A DNA stretch of 64,000 nt from Synechococcus sp. 1G10 (GCF_002252625.1 NZ_NQKW01000006.1:62001-126000), one strand, 5' to 3'. Positions 28,666-39,608 are shown, numbered from the stretch's first letter. Notes: generated by a model from the letters alone, not told the origin. Program-made: numbers and translations.

Positions 28666-29313
28666 ATGTCCTTCGGCATCCTTGGGAAAAAACTGGGCAT
28701 GTCTCAGTTTTTCGACCCCAACGGCAAATCCATCCCGGTCACCGTGATCGAGGCTGGTCCTTGCCGCATCACCCAACTCAAAACTCCTGCCACCGACGGC
28801 TACAGCGCCGCTCAGATCGGTTTCGGTGAGATCCGCGAGAAGCTCGTCAACAAGCCTGCGGCCGGTCACCTGGCCAAGTCAGGCGATGGGCTGCTGCGTC
28901 ATCTGCAGGAATACCGGCTGGAGTCCCTTGACGGCCTCGAGCTCGGCGCCTCCATCACTGTCGAGGCCTTCGAAGCCGGACAGAAAGTGGACGTCAGCGG
29001 CGACACGGTCGGCCGGGGCTTCTCCGGCTACCAGAAGCGCCATGGCTTCAGTCGTGGCCCGATGAGCCACGGCTCCAAGAACCATCGCGAACCCGGATCC
29101 ACCGGTGCCGGCACCACGCCCGGTCGGGTCTATCCGGGTAAACGCATGGCTGGCCGCTACGGCGGCAAGCAGATCACCACCCGCGGCCTCACCATCCTCA
29201 AGGTGGACAACGAGCGCAACCTTTTGGTGGTGAAGGGTTCGGTGCCCGGCAAGCCCGGCGCCCTGCTCAGCATCCGTCCCGCCCTGCGGGTCGGCGCCAA
29301 GGCCGCGAACTGA
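28666..29313 (+). CDS. rplC: Ribosomal protein L3
   Basis: A 215-residue large-subunit protein, an early assembly factor near the peptidyl-transferase centre. The start [16 protein letters not shown] and the central GFQKRHGF-like [17 protein letters not shown] with [13 protein letters not shown] are diagnostic. ATG 28666 fits the family; the GTG at 28630 would add a hydrophobic stretch not found in L3. It is the first gene of the ribosomal superoperon, since no rpsJ precedes it. Confidence 0.98.
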   Translation: MSFGILGKKLGMSQFFDPNGKSIPVTVIEAGPCRITQLKTPATDGYSAAQIGFGEIREKLVNKPAAGHLAKSGDGLLRHLQEYRLESLDGLELGASITVEAFEAGQKVDVSGDTVGRGFSGYQKRHGFSRGPMSHGSKNHREPGSTGAGTTPGRVYPGKRMAGRYGGKQITTRGLTILKVDNERNLLVVKGSVPGKPGALLSIRPALRVGAKAAN

Positions 29314-29324
29314 GGAGAAATCAG

Positions 29325-29960
29325 ATGGTGAATTGTGTTGTGCGCGATTGGCAGGGAAAGGAAGCCGGCGAGGCCAGCCTTGACCTGAAAGTCGCCAAGA
29401 AATCATCCGCCGCCGACCTGGTGCACAGGGCGGTGGTCAGGCAGCTGGCCAATGCCCGACAGGGCACTGCCAGCACCCTCACCCGGGCAGAGGTCCGTGG
29501 TGGTGGCCGCAAGCCCTACAAGCAGAAGGGAACGGGCCGGGCCAGGCAGGGCTCGATTCGCACCCCCCTGCGCCCTGGTGGTGGTGTGATCTTCGGGCCC
29601 AAGCCCCGTAGTTACACCCTGGCGATGAACCGCAAGGAACGTCGTCTGGCCCTGCGCACGGCCCTGATCAGCCGCGCCGCAGACATCCTCGTTGTCAAAG
29701 GCTTCGCCGCCGGTCTTGAGGTTCCCAAAACCAAGGAGATCGTGGCGGCTCTGGAGCGCTGGCAGGTGCCGGCTGGCAGCAAGGTGCTGCTCGTGATCGA
29801 TGCCCCCAGCGACGTGGTTCGCCGTTCGGTGCGCAACCTTGAGAAAGTGAAGCTGATCGCCGCTGATCAGCTCAACGTGTTCGACCTGCTCCACGCCAAT
29901 GTGCTGGTGTTGAGCGAAGAGGCACTGGCGAAGATTCAGGAGATTTACGGCGATGACTGA
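29325..29960 (+). CDS. rplD: Ribosomal protein L4
   Basis: A 211-residue large-subunit protein lining the exit tunnel. In E. coli L4 also represses its own operon through the leader RNA. The tunnel loop is seen as [21 protein letters not shown] good Shine-Dalgarno (GAGGAGA) overlaps the rplC stop 8-12 bases upstream. Its last 8 bases overlap rplW. Confidence 0.98.
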   Translation: MVNCVVRDWQGKEAGEASLDLKVAKKSSAADLVHRAVVRQLANARQGTASTLTRAEVRGGGRKPYKQKGTGRARQGSIRTPLRPGGGVIFGPKPRSYTLAMNRKERRLALRTALISRAADILVVKGFAAGLEVPKTKEIVAALERWQVPAGSKVLLVIDAPSDVVRRSVRNLEKVKLIAADQLNVFDLLHANVLVLSEEALAKIQEIYGDD

Positions 29961-30255
29961 GCGTTTCAATGGCCGGCTCGCGGATGTGATCCGCAAGCCG
30001 CTGATCACCGAAAAAGCCACCCGTGCCCTGGAACTCAACCAGTACACGTTCGAGGTGGATCCCCGGGCCGCCAAGCCCGACATCAAGGCTGCCGTCGAAC
30101 ATCTCTTCGATGTGCATGTGGTCGGGGTCAGCACCATGAATCCCCCCCGCCGCAGCCGGCGGGTCGGGCGCTTCGCCGGCAAGCGTGCCCAGGTGAAGAA
30201 AGCCGTGGTGCGCCTCGCCCCTGGCGATGCCATCCAGTTGTTTCCAGAGGCCTGA
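29953..30255 (+). CDS. rplW: Ribosomal protein L23
   Basis: A 100-residue protein at the tunnel exit that docks trigger factor and signal recognition particle. It shows [36 protein letters not shown] and the basic loop [19 protein letters not shown]. It overlaps rplD by 8 bases, which implies coupled translation. Confidence 0.97.
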   Translation: MTERFNGRLADVIRKPLITEKATRALELNQYTFEVDPRAAKPDIKAAVEHLFDVHVVGVSTMNPPRRSRRVGRFAGKRAQVKKAVVRLAPGDAIQLFPEA

Positions 30256-30270
30256 GGGGTCTGAATCGTT

Positions 30271-31134
30271 ATGGCAATCCGCAACTACCGCCCCTACACC
30301 CCCGGCACCCGCGGCCGCTCCTCCAGCGACTTCAGCGAAGTCACTGAGCGCCGTCCCGAGCGTTCGCTGGTGGTGGCCAAACACCGCCAGAAAGGTCGCA
30401 ACAACCGCGGTGTGATCACCTGTCGCCACCGAGGTGGCGGCCACAAGCGCCTCTACCGCCTCGTCGACTTCCGTCGTGACAAGACCGGCGTGGTCGCCCG
30501 CGTGGCCGCCATCCACTACGACCCCCACCGCAATGCGCGGCTGGCGCTGCTCTTCTACACCGACGGCGAAAAGCGCTACATCCTGGCTCCCGCTGGCATC
30601 ACAGTGGGCCAGACGGTCGTATCGGGTCCCGAGGCCCCGATTGAAGTGGGGAACGCCCTGCCGCTCTCGGCCATTCCTCTCGGATCCAGCGTCCACAACG
30701 TCGAGCTTTATGCCGGACGTGGCGGACAGATGGTGCGTACCGCCGGTGCCAGCGCCCAGGTGATGGCAAAGGAAGGCGACTACGTCGCCCTCAAGCTGCC
30801 CTCCACCGAAGTTCGGCTGGTGCGTCGTGAGTGCTTCGCCACCCTTGGCGAAGTGGGCAACGCTGAAGTGCGCAACACCAGCCTCGGCAAGGCCGGCCGC
30901 ACCCGCTGGCTCGGCCGCCGTCCCCAGGTGCGCGGCAGTGTGATGAACCCGTGCGATCACCCCCACGGTGGTGGTGAAGGCCGGGCTCCGATCGGCCGCT
31001 CCGGTCCTGTCACACCCTGGGGCAAACCCGCCCTGGGCCTGAAAACCCGCAAACGCAACAAGCCCAGCAATCGGTTTGTGCTGCGGAAGCGTCGCCGCAC
31101 CTCCAAGCGGAGCCGTGGCGGACGGGATTCCTGA
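30271..31134 (+). CDS. rplB: Ribosomal protein L2
   Basis: A 287-residue core protein needed for subunit joining and peptidyl transfer. Blocks include [31 protein letters not shown] and, near the end, [19 protein letters not shown], which carries the conserved His near the catalytic centre. Length is normal. Confidence 0.98.
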   Translation: MAIRNYRPYTPGTRGRSSSDFSEVTERRPERSLVVAKHRQKGRNNRGVITCRHRGGGHKRLYRLVDFRRDKTGVVARVAAIHYDPHRNARLALLFYTDGEKRYILAPAGITVGQTVVSGPEAPIEVGNALPLSAIPLGSSVHNVELYAGRGGQMVRTAGASAQVMAKEGDYVALKLPSTEVRLVRRECFATLGEVGNAEVRNTSLGKAGRTRWLGRRPQVRGSVMNPCDHPHGGGEGRAPIGRSGPVTPWGKPALGLKTRKRNKPSNRFVLRKRRRTSKRSRGGRDS

Positions 31135-31169
31135 TGCTCAACACCGCACTGCTGTCTGCCTGATTCGCT

Positions 31170-31445
31170 ATGGGACGTTCACTCAAAAAAGGGCCTTTCG
31201 TCGCCGACCACCTGCTGCGCAAGGTCGAAGCGCAGAACAGCGCTGGCGACAAGACCGTCATCAAGACCTGGTCACGGGCCTCCACAATCCTGCCGATGAT
31301 GATCGGCCACACCATTGCCGTCCACAACGGCAAAAGCCATGTGCCGGTCTACGTGACCGAGCAGATGGTGGGCCACAAGCTGGGGGAATTCGCCCCCACC
31401 CGCACCTTCCGGGGCCACATCAAAGACAAAAAAGGTGCCCGTTAA
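31170..31445 (+). CDS. rpsS: Ribosomal protein S19
   Basis: A 91-residue head protein of the small subunit that contacts the A-site tRNA and L5. It begins [15 protein letters not shown] and contains [25 protein letters not shown] and [13 protein letters not shown], all diagnostic. It is 35 bases after rplB and 13 before rplV. Confidence 0.98.
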   Translation: MGRSLKKGPFVADHLLRKVEAQNSAGDKTVIKTWSRASTILPMMIGHTIAVHNGKSHVPVYVTEQMVGHKLGEFAPTRTFRGHIKDKKGAR

Positions 31446-31458
31446 GGAGCGAATCACC

Positions 31459-31815
31459 ATGGCCAACACCACCCCCAGCCAAGAAGCCCGCGCCCACGGC
31501 CGCTACATCCGCGGTTCCGTGTCCAAGGTGCGTCGGGTGCTCGATCAGATCCGCGGCCGCACCTATCGCGAAGCGCTGATCCTGCTCGAGTTCATGCCCT
31601 ACCGCTCCACCGGACCAATCACCAAGGTGCTCCGCTCCGCTGTGGCCAACGCCGAGCACAACATGGGCCTCGATCCGGCCTCGCTCGTGATCAGCACCGC
31701 AATCGCCGATATGGGTCCCTCCCTGAAGCGCTTCCGGCCACGGGCCCAGGGCCGTGCTTACGCCATCAAAAAGCAAACCTGCCACATCAGCATTGCTGTG
31801 GCTCCTTCCGCCTGA
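31459..31815 (+). CDS. rplV: Ribosomal protein L22
   Basis: A 118-residue protein whose long hairpin reaches into the exit tunnel. Diagnostic segments are [29 protein letters not shown] and the tunnel-loop [22 protein letters not shown] 31459 follows a GGAG Shine-Dalgarno; the frame opens 8 codons earlier inside rpsS. Confidence 0.97.
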   Translation: MANTTPSQEARAHGRYIRGSVSKVRRVLDQIRGRTYREALILLEFMPYRSTGPITKVLRSAVANAEHNMGLDPASLVISTAIADMGPSLKRFRPRAQGRAYAIKKQTCHISIAVAPSA

Positions 31816-31834
31816 CCCCCGAGGACACCGCCCG

Positions 31835-32563
31835 ATGGGACACAAGATCCATCCAACCGGCCTGCGCCTGGGGATCACCCAGGACCACCGCTCCCGTTGG
31901 TACGCCCCCAGCAAGACCTACCCGATCCTCCTCCAGGAGGATGACCGGATTCGCTGCTTCATTCACAAGAAGTACGCCTCAGCCGGCATCAGCGATGTGC
32001 TGATCGCCCGCAAGGCCGATCAGCTGGAGGTCGAGCTCAAGACAGCCCGGCCTGGTGTGCTGGTGGGACGCCAGGGCAGCGGCATCGAAGAACTGCGCGC
32101 AGGCATCCAGAAAACCGTCGGTGATCGCAACCGCCAGGTGCGCATCAACGTGGTGGAAGTGGAGCGGGTTGACGCCGATGCGTTCCTGCTGGCCGAATAC
32201 ATCGCCCAGCAACTGGAGAAGCGGGTGGCGTTCCGCCGAGTCATGCGCATGACCGTGCAGCGTGCCCAACGGGCAGGCGTGCTCGGCCTCAAGATCCAGG
32301 TGAGCGGACGCCTCAACGGCGCCGAAATCGCCAGGACCGAATGGACCCGGGAAGGCCGGGTTCCGCTGCATACACTCCGCGCCGACATCGACTACGCAAC
32401 CAAGGTGGCCACCACCACCTATGGGGTGCTGGGAATCAAGGTGTGGGTGTTCAAAGGAGAAGTGCTTCCTGGTCAACAGGAAAAACTCCCCGTCGGGGCA
32501 GCACCACGGCGCCGCGCCAATCGCCGGCCCCAACAGTTCGAAGACCGCTCCAACGAGGAGTGA
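31835..32563 (+). CDS. rpsC: Ribosomal protein S3
   Basis: A 242-residue mRNA-entry protein of the small subunit. It opens [19 protein letters not shown], has the KH-domain loop [11 protein letters not shown], and continues with [16 protein letters not shown] and [14 protein letters not shown] 25-residue basic tail ends the protein. It lies 19 bases after rplV. Confidence 0.98.
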   Translation: MGHKIHPTGLRLGITQDHRSRWYAPSKTYPILLQEDDRIRCFIHKKYASAGISDVLIARKADQLEVELKTARPGVLVGRQGSGIEELRAGIQKTVGDRNRQVRINVVEVERVDADAFLLAEYIAQQLEKRVAFRRVMRMTVQRAQRAGVLGLKIQVSGRLNGAEIARTEWTREGRVPLHTLRADIDYATKVATTTYGVLGIKVWVFKGEVLPGQQEKLPVGAAPRRRANRRPQQFEDRSNEE

Positions 32564-32579
32564 GCAGGAAGCCTGAACC

Positions 32580-33041
32580 ATGCTGAGTCCACGTCGCGTC
32601 AAATTCCGCAAACAACAGCGAGGCCGCATGTGCGGTGTCGCCAGCCGGGGCAACACCATTGCCTTCGGTCAGTTTGCGCTGCAGGCCCAGGAATGCGGGT
32701 GGATCACCTCCCGACAGATTGAGGCCAGCCGCCGGGCCATGACCCGCTACGTCAAGCGGGGAGGAAAGATCTGGATCCGGATCTTCCCTGACAAGCCCGT
32801 CACCATGCGCCCTGCCGAAACCCGTATGGGTTCTGGTAAGGGCAACCCCGAGTTCTGGGTGGCTGTCATCAAGCCCGGTCGCATTCTCTTTGAAATGGGC
32901 GGTCCCGAAATCACCGAAGCCATTGCCAAGGAGGCCATGCGCCTGGCCCAGTACAAGCTCCCCATCAAGACCAAGTTCCTGGCCCTTGACGAGCAGGCGA
33001 CCGCGGTCGAACCGGAGACCACCGTTCCTGTGGAGTCCTGA
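32580..33041 (+). CDS. rplP: Ribosomal protein L16
   Basis: A 153-residue A-site protein of the large subunit. The start [39 protein letters not shown] and [23 protein letters not shown] are diagnostic. The C-terminus has an acidic 15-residue tail, somewhat longer than in E. coli (136 residues). It precedes rpmC by 4 bases. Confidence 0.97.
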   Translation: MLSPRRVKFRKQQRGRMCGVASRGNTIAFGQFALQAQECGWITSRQIEASRRAMTRYVKRGGKIWIRIFPDKPVTMRPAETRMGSGKGNPEFWVAVIKPGRILFEMGGPEITEAIAKEAMRLAQYKLPIKTKFLALDEQATAVEPETTVPVES

Positions 33042-33045
33042 ACCC

Positions 33046-33261
33046 ATGGCCCGTCCTGACATCGCCGAGGTGCGCAAGCTCACCGACGCCGAAATCAGCG
33101 AACAGATCAACGGCTGCCGCCGCGATCTCTTCGATCTGCGCTTCCAGCAGGCCACCCGCCGGCTGGAACAACCCCACCGCTTCAAGGAAAGCCGCATCAA
33201 GCTGGCCCACCTCCTGACGGTGCAGAAGGAGCGTCAGAGCTCCGCCCCCTCCGCCTCCTGA
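33046..33261 (+). CDS. rpmC: Ribosomal protein L29
   Basis: A 71-residue two-helix protein near the tunnel exit. It shows [35 protein letters not shown] split over two helices, and [17 protein letters not shown]. The ATG at 33046 matches the family N-terminus; it starts 4 bases after rplP. Confidence 0.95.
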   Translation: MARPDIAEVRKLTDAEISEQINGCRRDLFDLRFQQATRRLEQPHRFKESRIKLAHLLTVQKERQSSAPSAS

Positions 33262-33278
33262 TCCCCCCCACACCACCC

Positions 33279-33530
33279 ATGGCACTCAAGGAAAGGGTCG
33301 GCGTCGTCGTCAGCGACAAGATGGACAAAACAGTGGTGGTGGCGGTTGAAAACCGCTTCCCCCATCCCATCTACCAGAAGACCGTCAGCCGCACCACCCG
33401 TTACAAAGCCCACGACGAGGACAATCGTTGTCGCGTGGGTGATCGGGTCCGCATCACCGAAACCCGTCCCCTCAGCCGTACCAAGCGCTGGGCCGTGGCC
33501 GAAGTTTTCACCACATCCGGCGCGAGCTGA
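33279..33530 (+). CDS. rpsQ: Ribosomal protein S17
   Basis: An 83-residue OB-fold 16S rRNA-binding protein. [39 protein letters not shown] and [18 protein letters not shown] are diagnostic. It is 17 bases after rpmC and 12 before rplN. Confidence 0.97.
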   Translation: MALKERVGVVVSDKMDKTVVVAVENRFPHPIYQKTVSRTTRYKAHDEDNRCRVGDRVRITETRPLSRTKRWAVAEVFTTSGAS

Positions 33531-33542
33531 GAACACCCCACC

Positions 33543-33908
33543 ATGATTCAGCAGGAAACTTATCTCAACGTCGCTGACAACAGCGGCGCGAAGCGTATCC
33601 AATGCATTCGGGTGCTGGGTACCAATCGTCGCTATGCCCATGTGGGCGATGTCATCGTGGCCGCCGTCAAGGACGCCATGCCCAACATGGGCGTCAAGAA
33701 GTCGGATGTGGTCAAGGCCGTGGTGGTTCGCACCAGGGCCACCCTGCGTCGGGACACCGGCAATGCGATTCGCTTCGACGACAATGCCGCCGTGATCCTG
33801 GGCACCGACAACAACCCCAAAGGCACACGGGTTTTCGGACCCGTTGCCCGGGAACTGCGGGAGCGCAACTTCACCAAAATCGTGTCTCTCGCCCCGGAGG
33901 TGATCTGA
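33543..33908 (+). CDS. rplN: Ribosomal protein L14
   Basis: A 121-residue protein at the subunit interface. It starts [19 protein letters not shown], followed by [35 protein letters not shown] and [20 protein letters not shown]. It is separated from rplX by a single base. Confidence 0.98.
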   Translation: MIQQETYLNVADNSGAKRIQCIRVLGTNRRYAHVGDVIVAAVKDAMPNMGVKKSDVVKAVVVRTRATLRRDTGNAIRFDDNAAVILGTDNNPKGTRVFGPVARELRERNFTKIVSLAPEVI

Positions 33909-33909
33909 G

Positions 33910-34266
33910 ATGGCCACAGCCACCCCAAAACCCAGGCCCGTTCACAGGGTCAAGATGCGCATCCGCAAGGGTGACACCGTCAAGGTGATTGCCGGCAAGG
34001 ACAAGGGCAAGACCGGTGAGGTCCTGCGCACCCTTCCCGATGAAAACCGTGTGGTCGTGCAGGGCATCAACCTGCGCACCCGCCACATGAAGCCCACTCA
34101 AGAAGGCGAATCAGGCCGCATCCTCACCGAAGAGGCCTCCATCCACGCGTCCAACGTGATGGTGTTTTCAACCACCAGCAACGTCCCCAGCCGGGTGGAG
34201 CTCGTCGTCGAAGCCGACGGCACCAAGAAGCGCCGCCTCAAGAAGACGGGTGAAGTCCTTGCCTGA
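33910..34266 (+). CDS. rplX: Ribosomal protein L24
   Basis: A 118-residue KOW-domain assembly initiator. [20 protein letters not shown] is the KOW motif, and [20 protein letters not shown] is typical. An 84-base spacer to rplE is the largest in this part of the operon and has no obvious hairpin. Confidence 0.96.
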   Translation: MATATPKPRPVHRVKMRIRKGDTVKVIAGKDKGKTGEVLRTLPDENRVVVQGINLRTRHMKPTQEGESGRILTEEASIHASNVMVFSTTSNVPSRVELVVEADGTKKRRLKKTGEVLA

Positions 34267-34350
34267 GGGCACTGACAACCGCTCCCACCGCTGAACGCAA
34301 CCCCGTCCGCTTTCTGACAACGCCCAGAAGCGCATTCCCCTACCCCCGCC

Positions 34351-34890
34351 ATGTCACTCAAACAGCGCTATCGGGAGACGATCCAGCCCAAGTTGCTCAA
34401 GGATCTGACCCTCTCGAACATCCATGAAGTCCCCAAGGTGGTGAAGGTCACCGTCAACAGGGGGCTTGGCGAAGCCGCCCAGAACGCCAAGGCTCTTGAA
34501 GCCTCGATCAGCGAGCTGGCCACGATCACCGGACAGAAGGTGGTTGTGACGCGCGCCAAGAAAGCCATCGCCGGCTTCAAGCTTCGCCAAGGGATGCCGA
34601 TCGGGGTTGTTGTCACCCTGCGGGGGGACCGGATGTACGCCTTCCTGGAGCGCCTGATCAACCTGGCCCTGCCGCGCATCCGCGACTTTCGCGGGGTCAG
34701 CCCCAAGAGCTTCGACGGTAGGGGCAATTACACCCTGGGGGTGCGGGAGCAGATCATCTTCCCCGAAATTTCCTACGACAAGATCGACGCCATTCGTGGC
34801 ATGGACATCACCATCGTGACCAGCGCCCGCAACGACGAAGAGGGCCGGGCCCTCCTCCGCGAGATGGGAATGCCGTTCCGCAGCAACTGA
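34351..34890 (+). CDS. rplE: Ribosomal protein L5
   Basis: A 179-residue 5S-rRNA-binding protein. [51 protein letters not shown] and [20 protein letters not shown] are diagnostic. rpsN (S14), which follows rplE in E. coli, is missing here, and rpsH follows directly. Confidence 0.98.
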   Translation: MSLKQRYRETIQPKLLKDLTLSNIHEVPKVVKVTVNRGLGEAAQNAKALEASISELATITGQKVVVTRAKKAIAGFKLRQGMPIGVVVTLRGDRMYAFLERLINLALPRIRDFRGVSPKSFDGRGNYTLGVREQIIFPEISYDKIDAIRGMDITIVTSARNDEEGRALLREMGMPFRSN

Positions 34891-34910
34891 GCCCTCCTCG
34901 GATCCCAACC

Positions 34911-35312
34911 ATGGCCAATCACGACCCGATTTCCGACATGCTCACCCGCATCCGCAATGCGAGTGAAAAGAAGCATCAGACCACCAAGGTGCCCGCTTCA
35001 CGCCTTTCCCACAGCATCGCCAAGGTGCTGCAGCACGAAGGCTTCATCGCCCAGATCAGTGAGGAAGGAGAAGGCGTCGAACGCTTCCTCGTTCTCGAGC
35101 TGAAGTACAGCGGCAAGCATCGTCAGCCCACCATCCGCTCGGTGCAGCGGGTCAGCAAGCCTGGCCTGCGCATCTACAAGAACACCCGTCAGCTTCCCAA
35201 GGTCCTCGGCGGCCTCGGCGTGGCGATCATCTCCACGTCAAAAGGGGTGATGAGCGACCGTGATGCCCGCAAGCAGGGCGTTGGCGGTGAAGTGCTTTGC
35301 TACATCTATTGA
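34911..35312 (+). CDS. rpsH: Ribosomal protein S8
   Basis: A 133-residue central-domain 16S rRNA binder. [14 protein letters not shown] at the start and [20 protein letters not shown] with LCYIY at the end are diagnostic. In E. coli S8 is the translational regulator of the spc operon. It is 15 bases before rplF. Confidence 0.98.
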   Translation: MANHDPISDMLTRIRNASEKKHQTTKVPASRLSHSIAKVLQHEGFIAQISEEGEGVERFLVLELKYSGKHRQPTIRSVQRVSKPGLRIYKNTRQLPKVLGGLGVAIISTSKGVMSDRDARKQGVGGEVLCYIY

Positions 35313-35327
35313 TCTGGGAGTTGATCC

Positions 35328-35867
35328 ATGTCACGTATTGGTAAAGCGCCGATCCCCATTCCCGACAAGGTGAACGTCACCCTGTCAGGTCTGGCGGTCA
35401 CGGTCAAAGGTCCCAAGGGCGAGCTCCGCCGCACCCTTCCCGATGGTGTGGCTGTCAGCCAGCAGGAGAACACCCTGGTGGTCACCCCTTCCAACGGAAG
35501 CCGCCGTTCCCGTGAGCGTCACGGCCTCTGCCGCACCCTCGTCGCCAACATGGTCGAGGGCGTCAGTCAGGGCTTCACCCGCAAGCTCGAGATCATCGGC
35601 GTGGGCTACCGCGCCCAGGTCCAGGGTCGCAAGCTCGTGGTCAGCGCCGGCTACAGCCACCCTGTGGAGGTGAATCCCCCCGAAGGCGTGAGCTTCACGG
35701 TCGAAGGCACCACCCAGGTGATGGTGTCCGGCGCCGACAAGGAGCTGGTTGGCAATGAAGCCGCCAAGATCCGCGCCATCCGGCCGCCTGAGCCCTACAA
35801 AGGCAAGGGCATCAAGTACGCGGGCGAGCGCATCCTGCGCAAGGCCGGCAAGACCGGTAAGAAATGA
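35328..35867 (+). CDS. rplF: Ribosomal protein L6
   Basis: A 179-residue two-domain protein near the factor-binding site. [48 protein letters not shown] and the C-terminal [20 protein letters not shown] are diagnostic. A GGGAG Shine-Dalgarno precedes the ATG. Confidence 0.98.
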   Translation: MSRIGKAPIPIPDKVNVTLSGLAVTVKGPKGELRRTLPDGVAVSQQENTLVVTPSNGSRRSRERHGLCRTLVANMVEGVSQGFTRKLEIIGVGYRAQVQGRKLVVSAGYSHPVEVNPPEGVSFTVEGTTQVMVSGADKELVGNEAAKIRAIRPPEPYKGKGIKYAGERILRKAGKTGKK

Positions 35868-35899
35868 GGCCTGCCTGAGCGTTCCCACCCTGTACTGCC

Positions 35900-36265
35900 A
35901 TGTCCACCCTTTCCAGAAAACAGCAGACCCAGAAGCGTCACCGCCGTCTGCGTCGCCATCTCAACGGAACCTCCGACCGTCCGCGGTTGGCCGTGTTCCG
36001 CTCCAACAACCACATCTACGCCCAGGTCATCGACGACGCGGCCCAGACAACCCTCTGTGCGGCATCGACCCTCGACAAGGATCTGCGCAGCAGCCTCGAG
36101 TCCAGTGCCTCCTGTGACGCCTCCGTCGCCGTGGGTCAGCTGCTGGCCACCCGTGCCATCGCCAAGGGCATCCAGCAGGTGGTCTTCGACCGCGGTGGCA
36201 ATCTGTACCACGGCCGGGTCAAGGCCCTAGCCGATGCCGCCCGGGAAGCGGGCCTTCAGTTCTGA
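35900..36265 (+). CDS. rplR: Ribosomal protein L18
   Basis: A 121-residue 5S-rRNA-binding protein. [32 protein letters not shown] and [20 protein letters not shown] are diagnostic. It is followed 13 bases later by rpsE. Confidence 0.97.
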   Translation: MSTLSRKQQTQKRHRRLRRHLNGTSDRPRLAVFRSNNHIYAQVIDDAAQTTLCAASTLDKDLRSSLESSASCDASVAVGQLLATRAIAKGIQQVVFDRGGNLYHGRVKALADAAREAGLQF

Positions 36266-36278
36266 ACCGCCTCCAACC

Positions 36279-36944
36279 ATGACCGAAACCAACGAACAGA
36301 CCAGATCCAGCGACGTGCCCTCCGCGGCCGTCGGCGTTCCTGCCGGCACTGAAGGCCAGCAGGAGCGTCGCGGCGGCGGCAACCGCGGTGGCGGCGGTGG
36401 TGATCGCCGTGGCGGCAGTGGCGGCGGACGCCGGGGCGACAACCGCCGCGGCCAGGAGCGCGACTCCGAATGGCAGGAGCGGGTGGTGCAGATCCGCCGG
36501 GTCTCCAAGACCGTCAAAGGCGGCAAGAAGATGAGCTTCCGCGCCATCGTCGTGGTCGGCAACGAGCGCGGCCAGGTCGGTGTGGGCGTTGGCAAGGCCG
36601 GTGATGTGATCGGTGCCGTGCGCAAGGGCGTGGCCGATGGGAAGAAGCACCTGGTGAAGGTGCCCCTGACCCGCACCAGCTCGATCCCCACCGACGGCCG
36701 TGGTGTCGACGGCGCCGCCAGCATCCTGATGCGCCCCGCCGCCCCAGGTACCGGTGTGATCGCGGGGGGCTCGATCCGCACCGTGCTCGAGCTGGCCGGG
36801 ATCAAGAACGTCCTGGCCAAGCGCCTCGGCAGCAAAACTCCCCTCAACAACGCCCGCGCCACCATCCAGGCGCTGCAGTCTCTGCGCACCCACAAAGAGA
36901 CGGCCAAGGAACGGGGCATCTCCCTCGAGCAGATCTACTCCTGA
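36279..36944 (+). CDS. rpsE: Ribosomal protein S5 with Gly/Arg-rich N-terminal extension
   Basis: A 221-residue S5, which shapes decoding accuracy and the mRNA entry channel. The ribosomal core begins at [18 protein letters not shown] and includes [30 protein letters not shown] and [13 protein letters not shown]. Before it, residues 1-62 are disordered, with Gly/Arg runs (30-58). ATG 36279 is used. The extension is real in this frame and is about 45 residues longer than E. coli S5 at this end. rpmD (L30) does not follow. Confidence 0.96.
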   Translation: MTETNEQTRSSDVPSAAVGVPAGTEGQQERRGGGNRGGGGGDRRGGSGGGRRGDNRRGQERDSEWQERVVQIRRVSKTVKGGKKMSFRAIVVVGNERGQVGVGVGKAGDVIGAVRKGVADGKKHLVKVPLTRTSSIPTDGRGVDGAASILMRPAAPGTGVIAGGSIRTVLELAGIKNVLAKRLGSKTPLNNARATIQALQSLRTHKETAKERGISLEQIYS

Positions 36945-36949
36945 GCCCC

Positions 36950-37402
36950 ATGACCCTCTCTCTCAGCACCCTCACTCCCCAGACCGGTGCCCGTCGCCGC
37001 AAACTGCGCAAAGGCCGAGGCATTGCCGCCGGCCAGGGCGCCAGCTGCGGTTTCGGCATGCGCGGCCAGAAGTCCCGCTCGGGCCGTCCGACCCGCCCAG
37101 GCTTCGAGGGCGGTCAGATGCCCCTCTACCGGCGCCTGCCCAAGCTCAAGCATTTCCCGCTTGTGAACCCCAAGTACTTCACAGTGCTGAACGTGGGCAA
37201 ACTGGCCGATCTTGAGGCTGGCAGCACCGTTAACCTCGATTCCCTCGTGGACGCTGGCCTTGTCACAAGCCCCAAGCACCCTCTGAAGATCCTCGGCAGC
37301 GGTGAACTGAGCGTCAAGCTCAAGGTCGAGGCCACCGCCTTCACCGCCTCGGCCCGCGCCAAGATCGAGGCAGCCGGTGGAACCTGCGAGCTGATCCCCT
37401 GA
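36950..37402 (+). CDS. rplO: Ribosomal protein L15
   Basis: A 150-residue late-assembly protein. [40 protein letters not shown] and [16 protein letters not shown] are diagnostic. It begins 5 bases after rpsE, the place where rpmD sits between them in E. coli. Confidence 0.97.
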   Translation: MTLSLSTLTPQTGARRRKLRKGRGIAAGQGASCGFGMRGQKSRSGRPTRPGFEGGQMPLYRRLPKLKHFPLVNPKYFTVLNVGKLADLEAGSTVNLDSLVDAGLVTSPKHPLKILGSGELSVKLKVEATAFTASARAKIEAAGGTCELIP

Positions 37403-37535
37403 TCGGCCAAGACCTGACCCCTGATCCTCACGGGTCCGCCAGGCAACCAGCCGTCTGCCGCCGTTGATCGGATGGGCAGGCGGCTTTGCCATCGTTGCCC
37501 CTTTTCCGCCAGTCCGTCCCTCGTCCCTTCTCGCC

Positions 37536-38852
37536 ATGCTCGTCAGCCGGGGCCGCAACCCCAGTGCCGCGGAAATCATCACCCAGGTGATCCAGTCCAA
37601 GGGACTGAGGGATCGGGTTCTCACCACCCTGGGCCTGCTGTTGCTTGTGCGTCTGGGGATCTACATCCCAGTGCCGGGCATCGATCGCGTGGCCTTCCAG
37701 CAGTTCATCCAGCAGGGTGGCCAGCTGCTCGGCTTCCTGGACATCTTCACCGGCGGTGGCATCTCCACCCTGGGGGTGTTCGCCCTGGGAATCCTGCCAT
37801 TCATCAACGCCTCGATCATCCTGCAGCTGCTGACAGCGGCCCTGCCCCAGCTGGAGGACCTCCAGAAGAACGAAGGTGAGGCCGGCCGGCGCAAGATCGC
37901 CCAGATCACCCGCTATGTGGCCCTGGGTTGGGGCCTGCTGCAAAGCATCGTATTCGCGCTGATCCTGCGTCAGTACGCACTCCCTGGCATTCCCGTGCCG
38001 GTATTCGTGATCCAGACCACCCTGGCGCTGGTCACCGGCTCGATGGTGGTGATGTGGATCAGCGAGGTGATCACCGAACGGGGGATCGGCCAGGGTGCCT
38101 CACTGGTGATCTTCGTGAATATCGTGGCCACCCTTCCAAGGGCGCTCGGCTCAACGGTGAAACTGGCCGAAAGCGGCGACCGGGCCACCATCGGGGGAAT
38201 CGTGATCCTGGTGCTGATCTTCCTGGTCACGATCGTGGGCATCATCTTCGTGCAGGAGGGCAGCCGTCGCATCCCGATCGTGAGCGCCAAGCGCCAGGTG
38301 GGTCAGGCCAGTCTCGCCAGCCGCCAGAGCTACCTGCCGCTGAAGCTCAACCCCGGCGGGGTGATGCCGATCATCTTCGCTTCGGCGGTGGTCTTCCTGC
38401 CCCTGACGATTGCCAACATCACCAAGGCCCCCTGGCTGATTCAGCTGGCCGGCTATCTCAATCCCAACAGCAGCACCCCCTGGCTCTACGCCCTGATCTT
38501 CTTCGCTCTGATCTGTGGCTTTTCTCTCTTCTACGCCTCGCTCACCATCAATCCGATCGATATCGCCACCAACCTCAAGCGGGGGGGGGTGGCCATTCCC
38601 GGGGTGCGGCCCGGCTCGGCCACAGCCCAGTATCTGAGTGGCGTGCAGAACCGGCTGACCCTGCTCGGGGGGCTTTTCCTCGGAGCGGTGGCGATCATTC
38701 CCTCCGCGGTGGAAGGGGCCACCCAGGTGCGCACCTTCCAGGGTCTGGGGGCCACCTCCCTGCTGATTTTGGTTGGTGTCGCCATCGACACCGCCAAGCA
38801 GGTGCAGACCTATGTGATCTCCCAGCGCTACGAAGGACTGGTGCGGGAGTGA
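37536..38852 (+). CDS. secY: Preprotein translocase subunit SecY
   Basis: A 438-residue channel protein of the Sec translocon in the plasma and thylakoid membranes, with ten hydrophobic segments. PVPGIDRVAFQQFI, FALGILPFINASIILQLL, ITERGIGQGASLVIF and RKIAQITRYVALG are typical. ATG 37536 gives the normal N-terminus LVSRGRNPSAAEIITQ; the upstream ATG at 37464 would add an unconserved stretch. Confidence 0.97.
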   Translation: MLVSRGRNPSAAEIITQVIQSKGLRDRVLTTLGLLLLVRLGIYIPVPGIDRVAFQQFIQQGGQLLGFLDIFTGGGISTLGVFALGILPFINASIILQLLTAALPQLEDLQKNEGEAGRRKIAQITRYVALGWGLLQSIVFALILRQYALPGIPVPVFVIQTTLALVTGSMVVMWISEVITERGIGQGASLVIFVNIVATLPRALGSTVKLAESGDRATIGGIVILVLIFLVTIVGIIFVQEGSRRIPIVSAKRQVGQASLASRQSYLPLKLNPGGVMPIIFASAVVFLPLTIANITKAPWLIQLAGYLNPNSSTPWLYALIFFALICGFSLFYASLTINPIDIATNLKRGGVAIPGVRPGSATAQYLSGVQNRLTLLGGLFLGAVAIIPSAVEGATQVRTFQGLGATSLLILVGVAIDTAKQVQTYVISQRYEGLVRE

Positions 38853-38900
38853 TCCACCCCAGCCCAAAGCCACCGTTCCATTCCAGTCACCTCTCCCGCC

Positions 38901-39449
38901 ATGTCCAAGCGCCTTCTTTTCCTCGGCCCACCAGGAGCCGGCAAAGGCACCCAGGCCCAACTGCTGGCCGCTGAACGCGATCTTCTCCACCTCTCCACCG
39001 GCGAGCTGTTGCGAGCCGAAGTTCAGGCAGGCACGGCGCTGGGTGCGGAAGCCCAGGCCGTCATGGCTCGGGGCGAACTGGTGAGCGACGCCCTGGTGCT
39101 GGCGATCGTGCGGGACCGCCTGATCAGCCATGACGGAGGCTGGCTGCTGGATGGCTTCCCCCGCAACCTGGCCCAGGCCGAAGCCCTCAGTGAACTGCTT
39201 GAGGAGCTGAACCAGCCGATCGAGTGTGTCGTGCTTCTCCAGCTCGACGACGGCATCCTGCTGCAGAGGCTGCTCAGCCGCGGGCGTGACGACGACAACG
39301 AAGCGGTGATCCGCAACCGCCTCGAGGTCTACCGCGAGCAGACAGCACCCCTGATCGCCTTCTACCGCCAGCTGGGCCTGATCCGGGAAGTGGAAGCCGA
39401 GGGAGCTGTGGAAACGGTGGCTCAACGGGTCGTGGATGGACTTGGTTGA
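38901..39449 (+). CDS. adk: Adenylate kinase
   Basis: A 182-residue enzyme interconverting ATP, AMP and ADP. P-loop GPPGAGKGTQAQLL, the AMP-binding HLSTGELLRAEV, LLDGFPRNLAQAEAL and the LID region RLLSRGRDDDNEAVIRNRL are visible. The LID is short and without zinc cysteines, so this is the short, zinc-free type. It lies between secY and rpmJ, as in many bacteria. Confidence 0.97.
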   Translation: MSKRLLFLGPPGAGKGTQAQLLAAERDLLHLSTGELLRAEVQAGTALGAEAQAVMARGELVSDALVLAIVRDRLISHDGGWLLDGFPRNLAQAEALSELLEELNQPIECVVLLQLDDGILLQRLLSRGRDDDNEAVIRNRLEVYREQTAPLIAFYRQLGLIREVEAEGAVETVAQRVVDGLG

Positions 39450-39494
39450 CTGGTGTGATACGTTAGCTGTTTGCAAAATGGAGAGCCACCGCCC

Positions 39495-39608
39495 ATGAAG
39501 GTGCGTGCCTCAGTCAAGAAGATGTGCGAGAAGTGCCGCGTGATTCGTCGTCACGGCCGGGTGATGGTGATCTGCACCAATCCCAAGCACAAGCAACGCC
39601 AGGGCTGA
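39495..39608 (+). CDS. rpmJ: Ribosomal protein L36
   Basis: A 37-residue protein, [20 protein letters not shown] at the start, ending KHKQRQG. Cys11, Cys14, Cys27 and His32 form the zinc-binding set of the C+ type. infA is not found beside it. Confidence 0.96.
   Translation: MKVRASVKKMCEKCRVIRRHGRVMVICTNPKHKQRQG

Noticed and set aside
28322-28747. ORF in the rplC leader
   Set aside because: Runs into rplC in another frame and has no homology pattern; the region looks like leader RNA.
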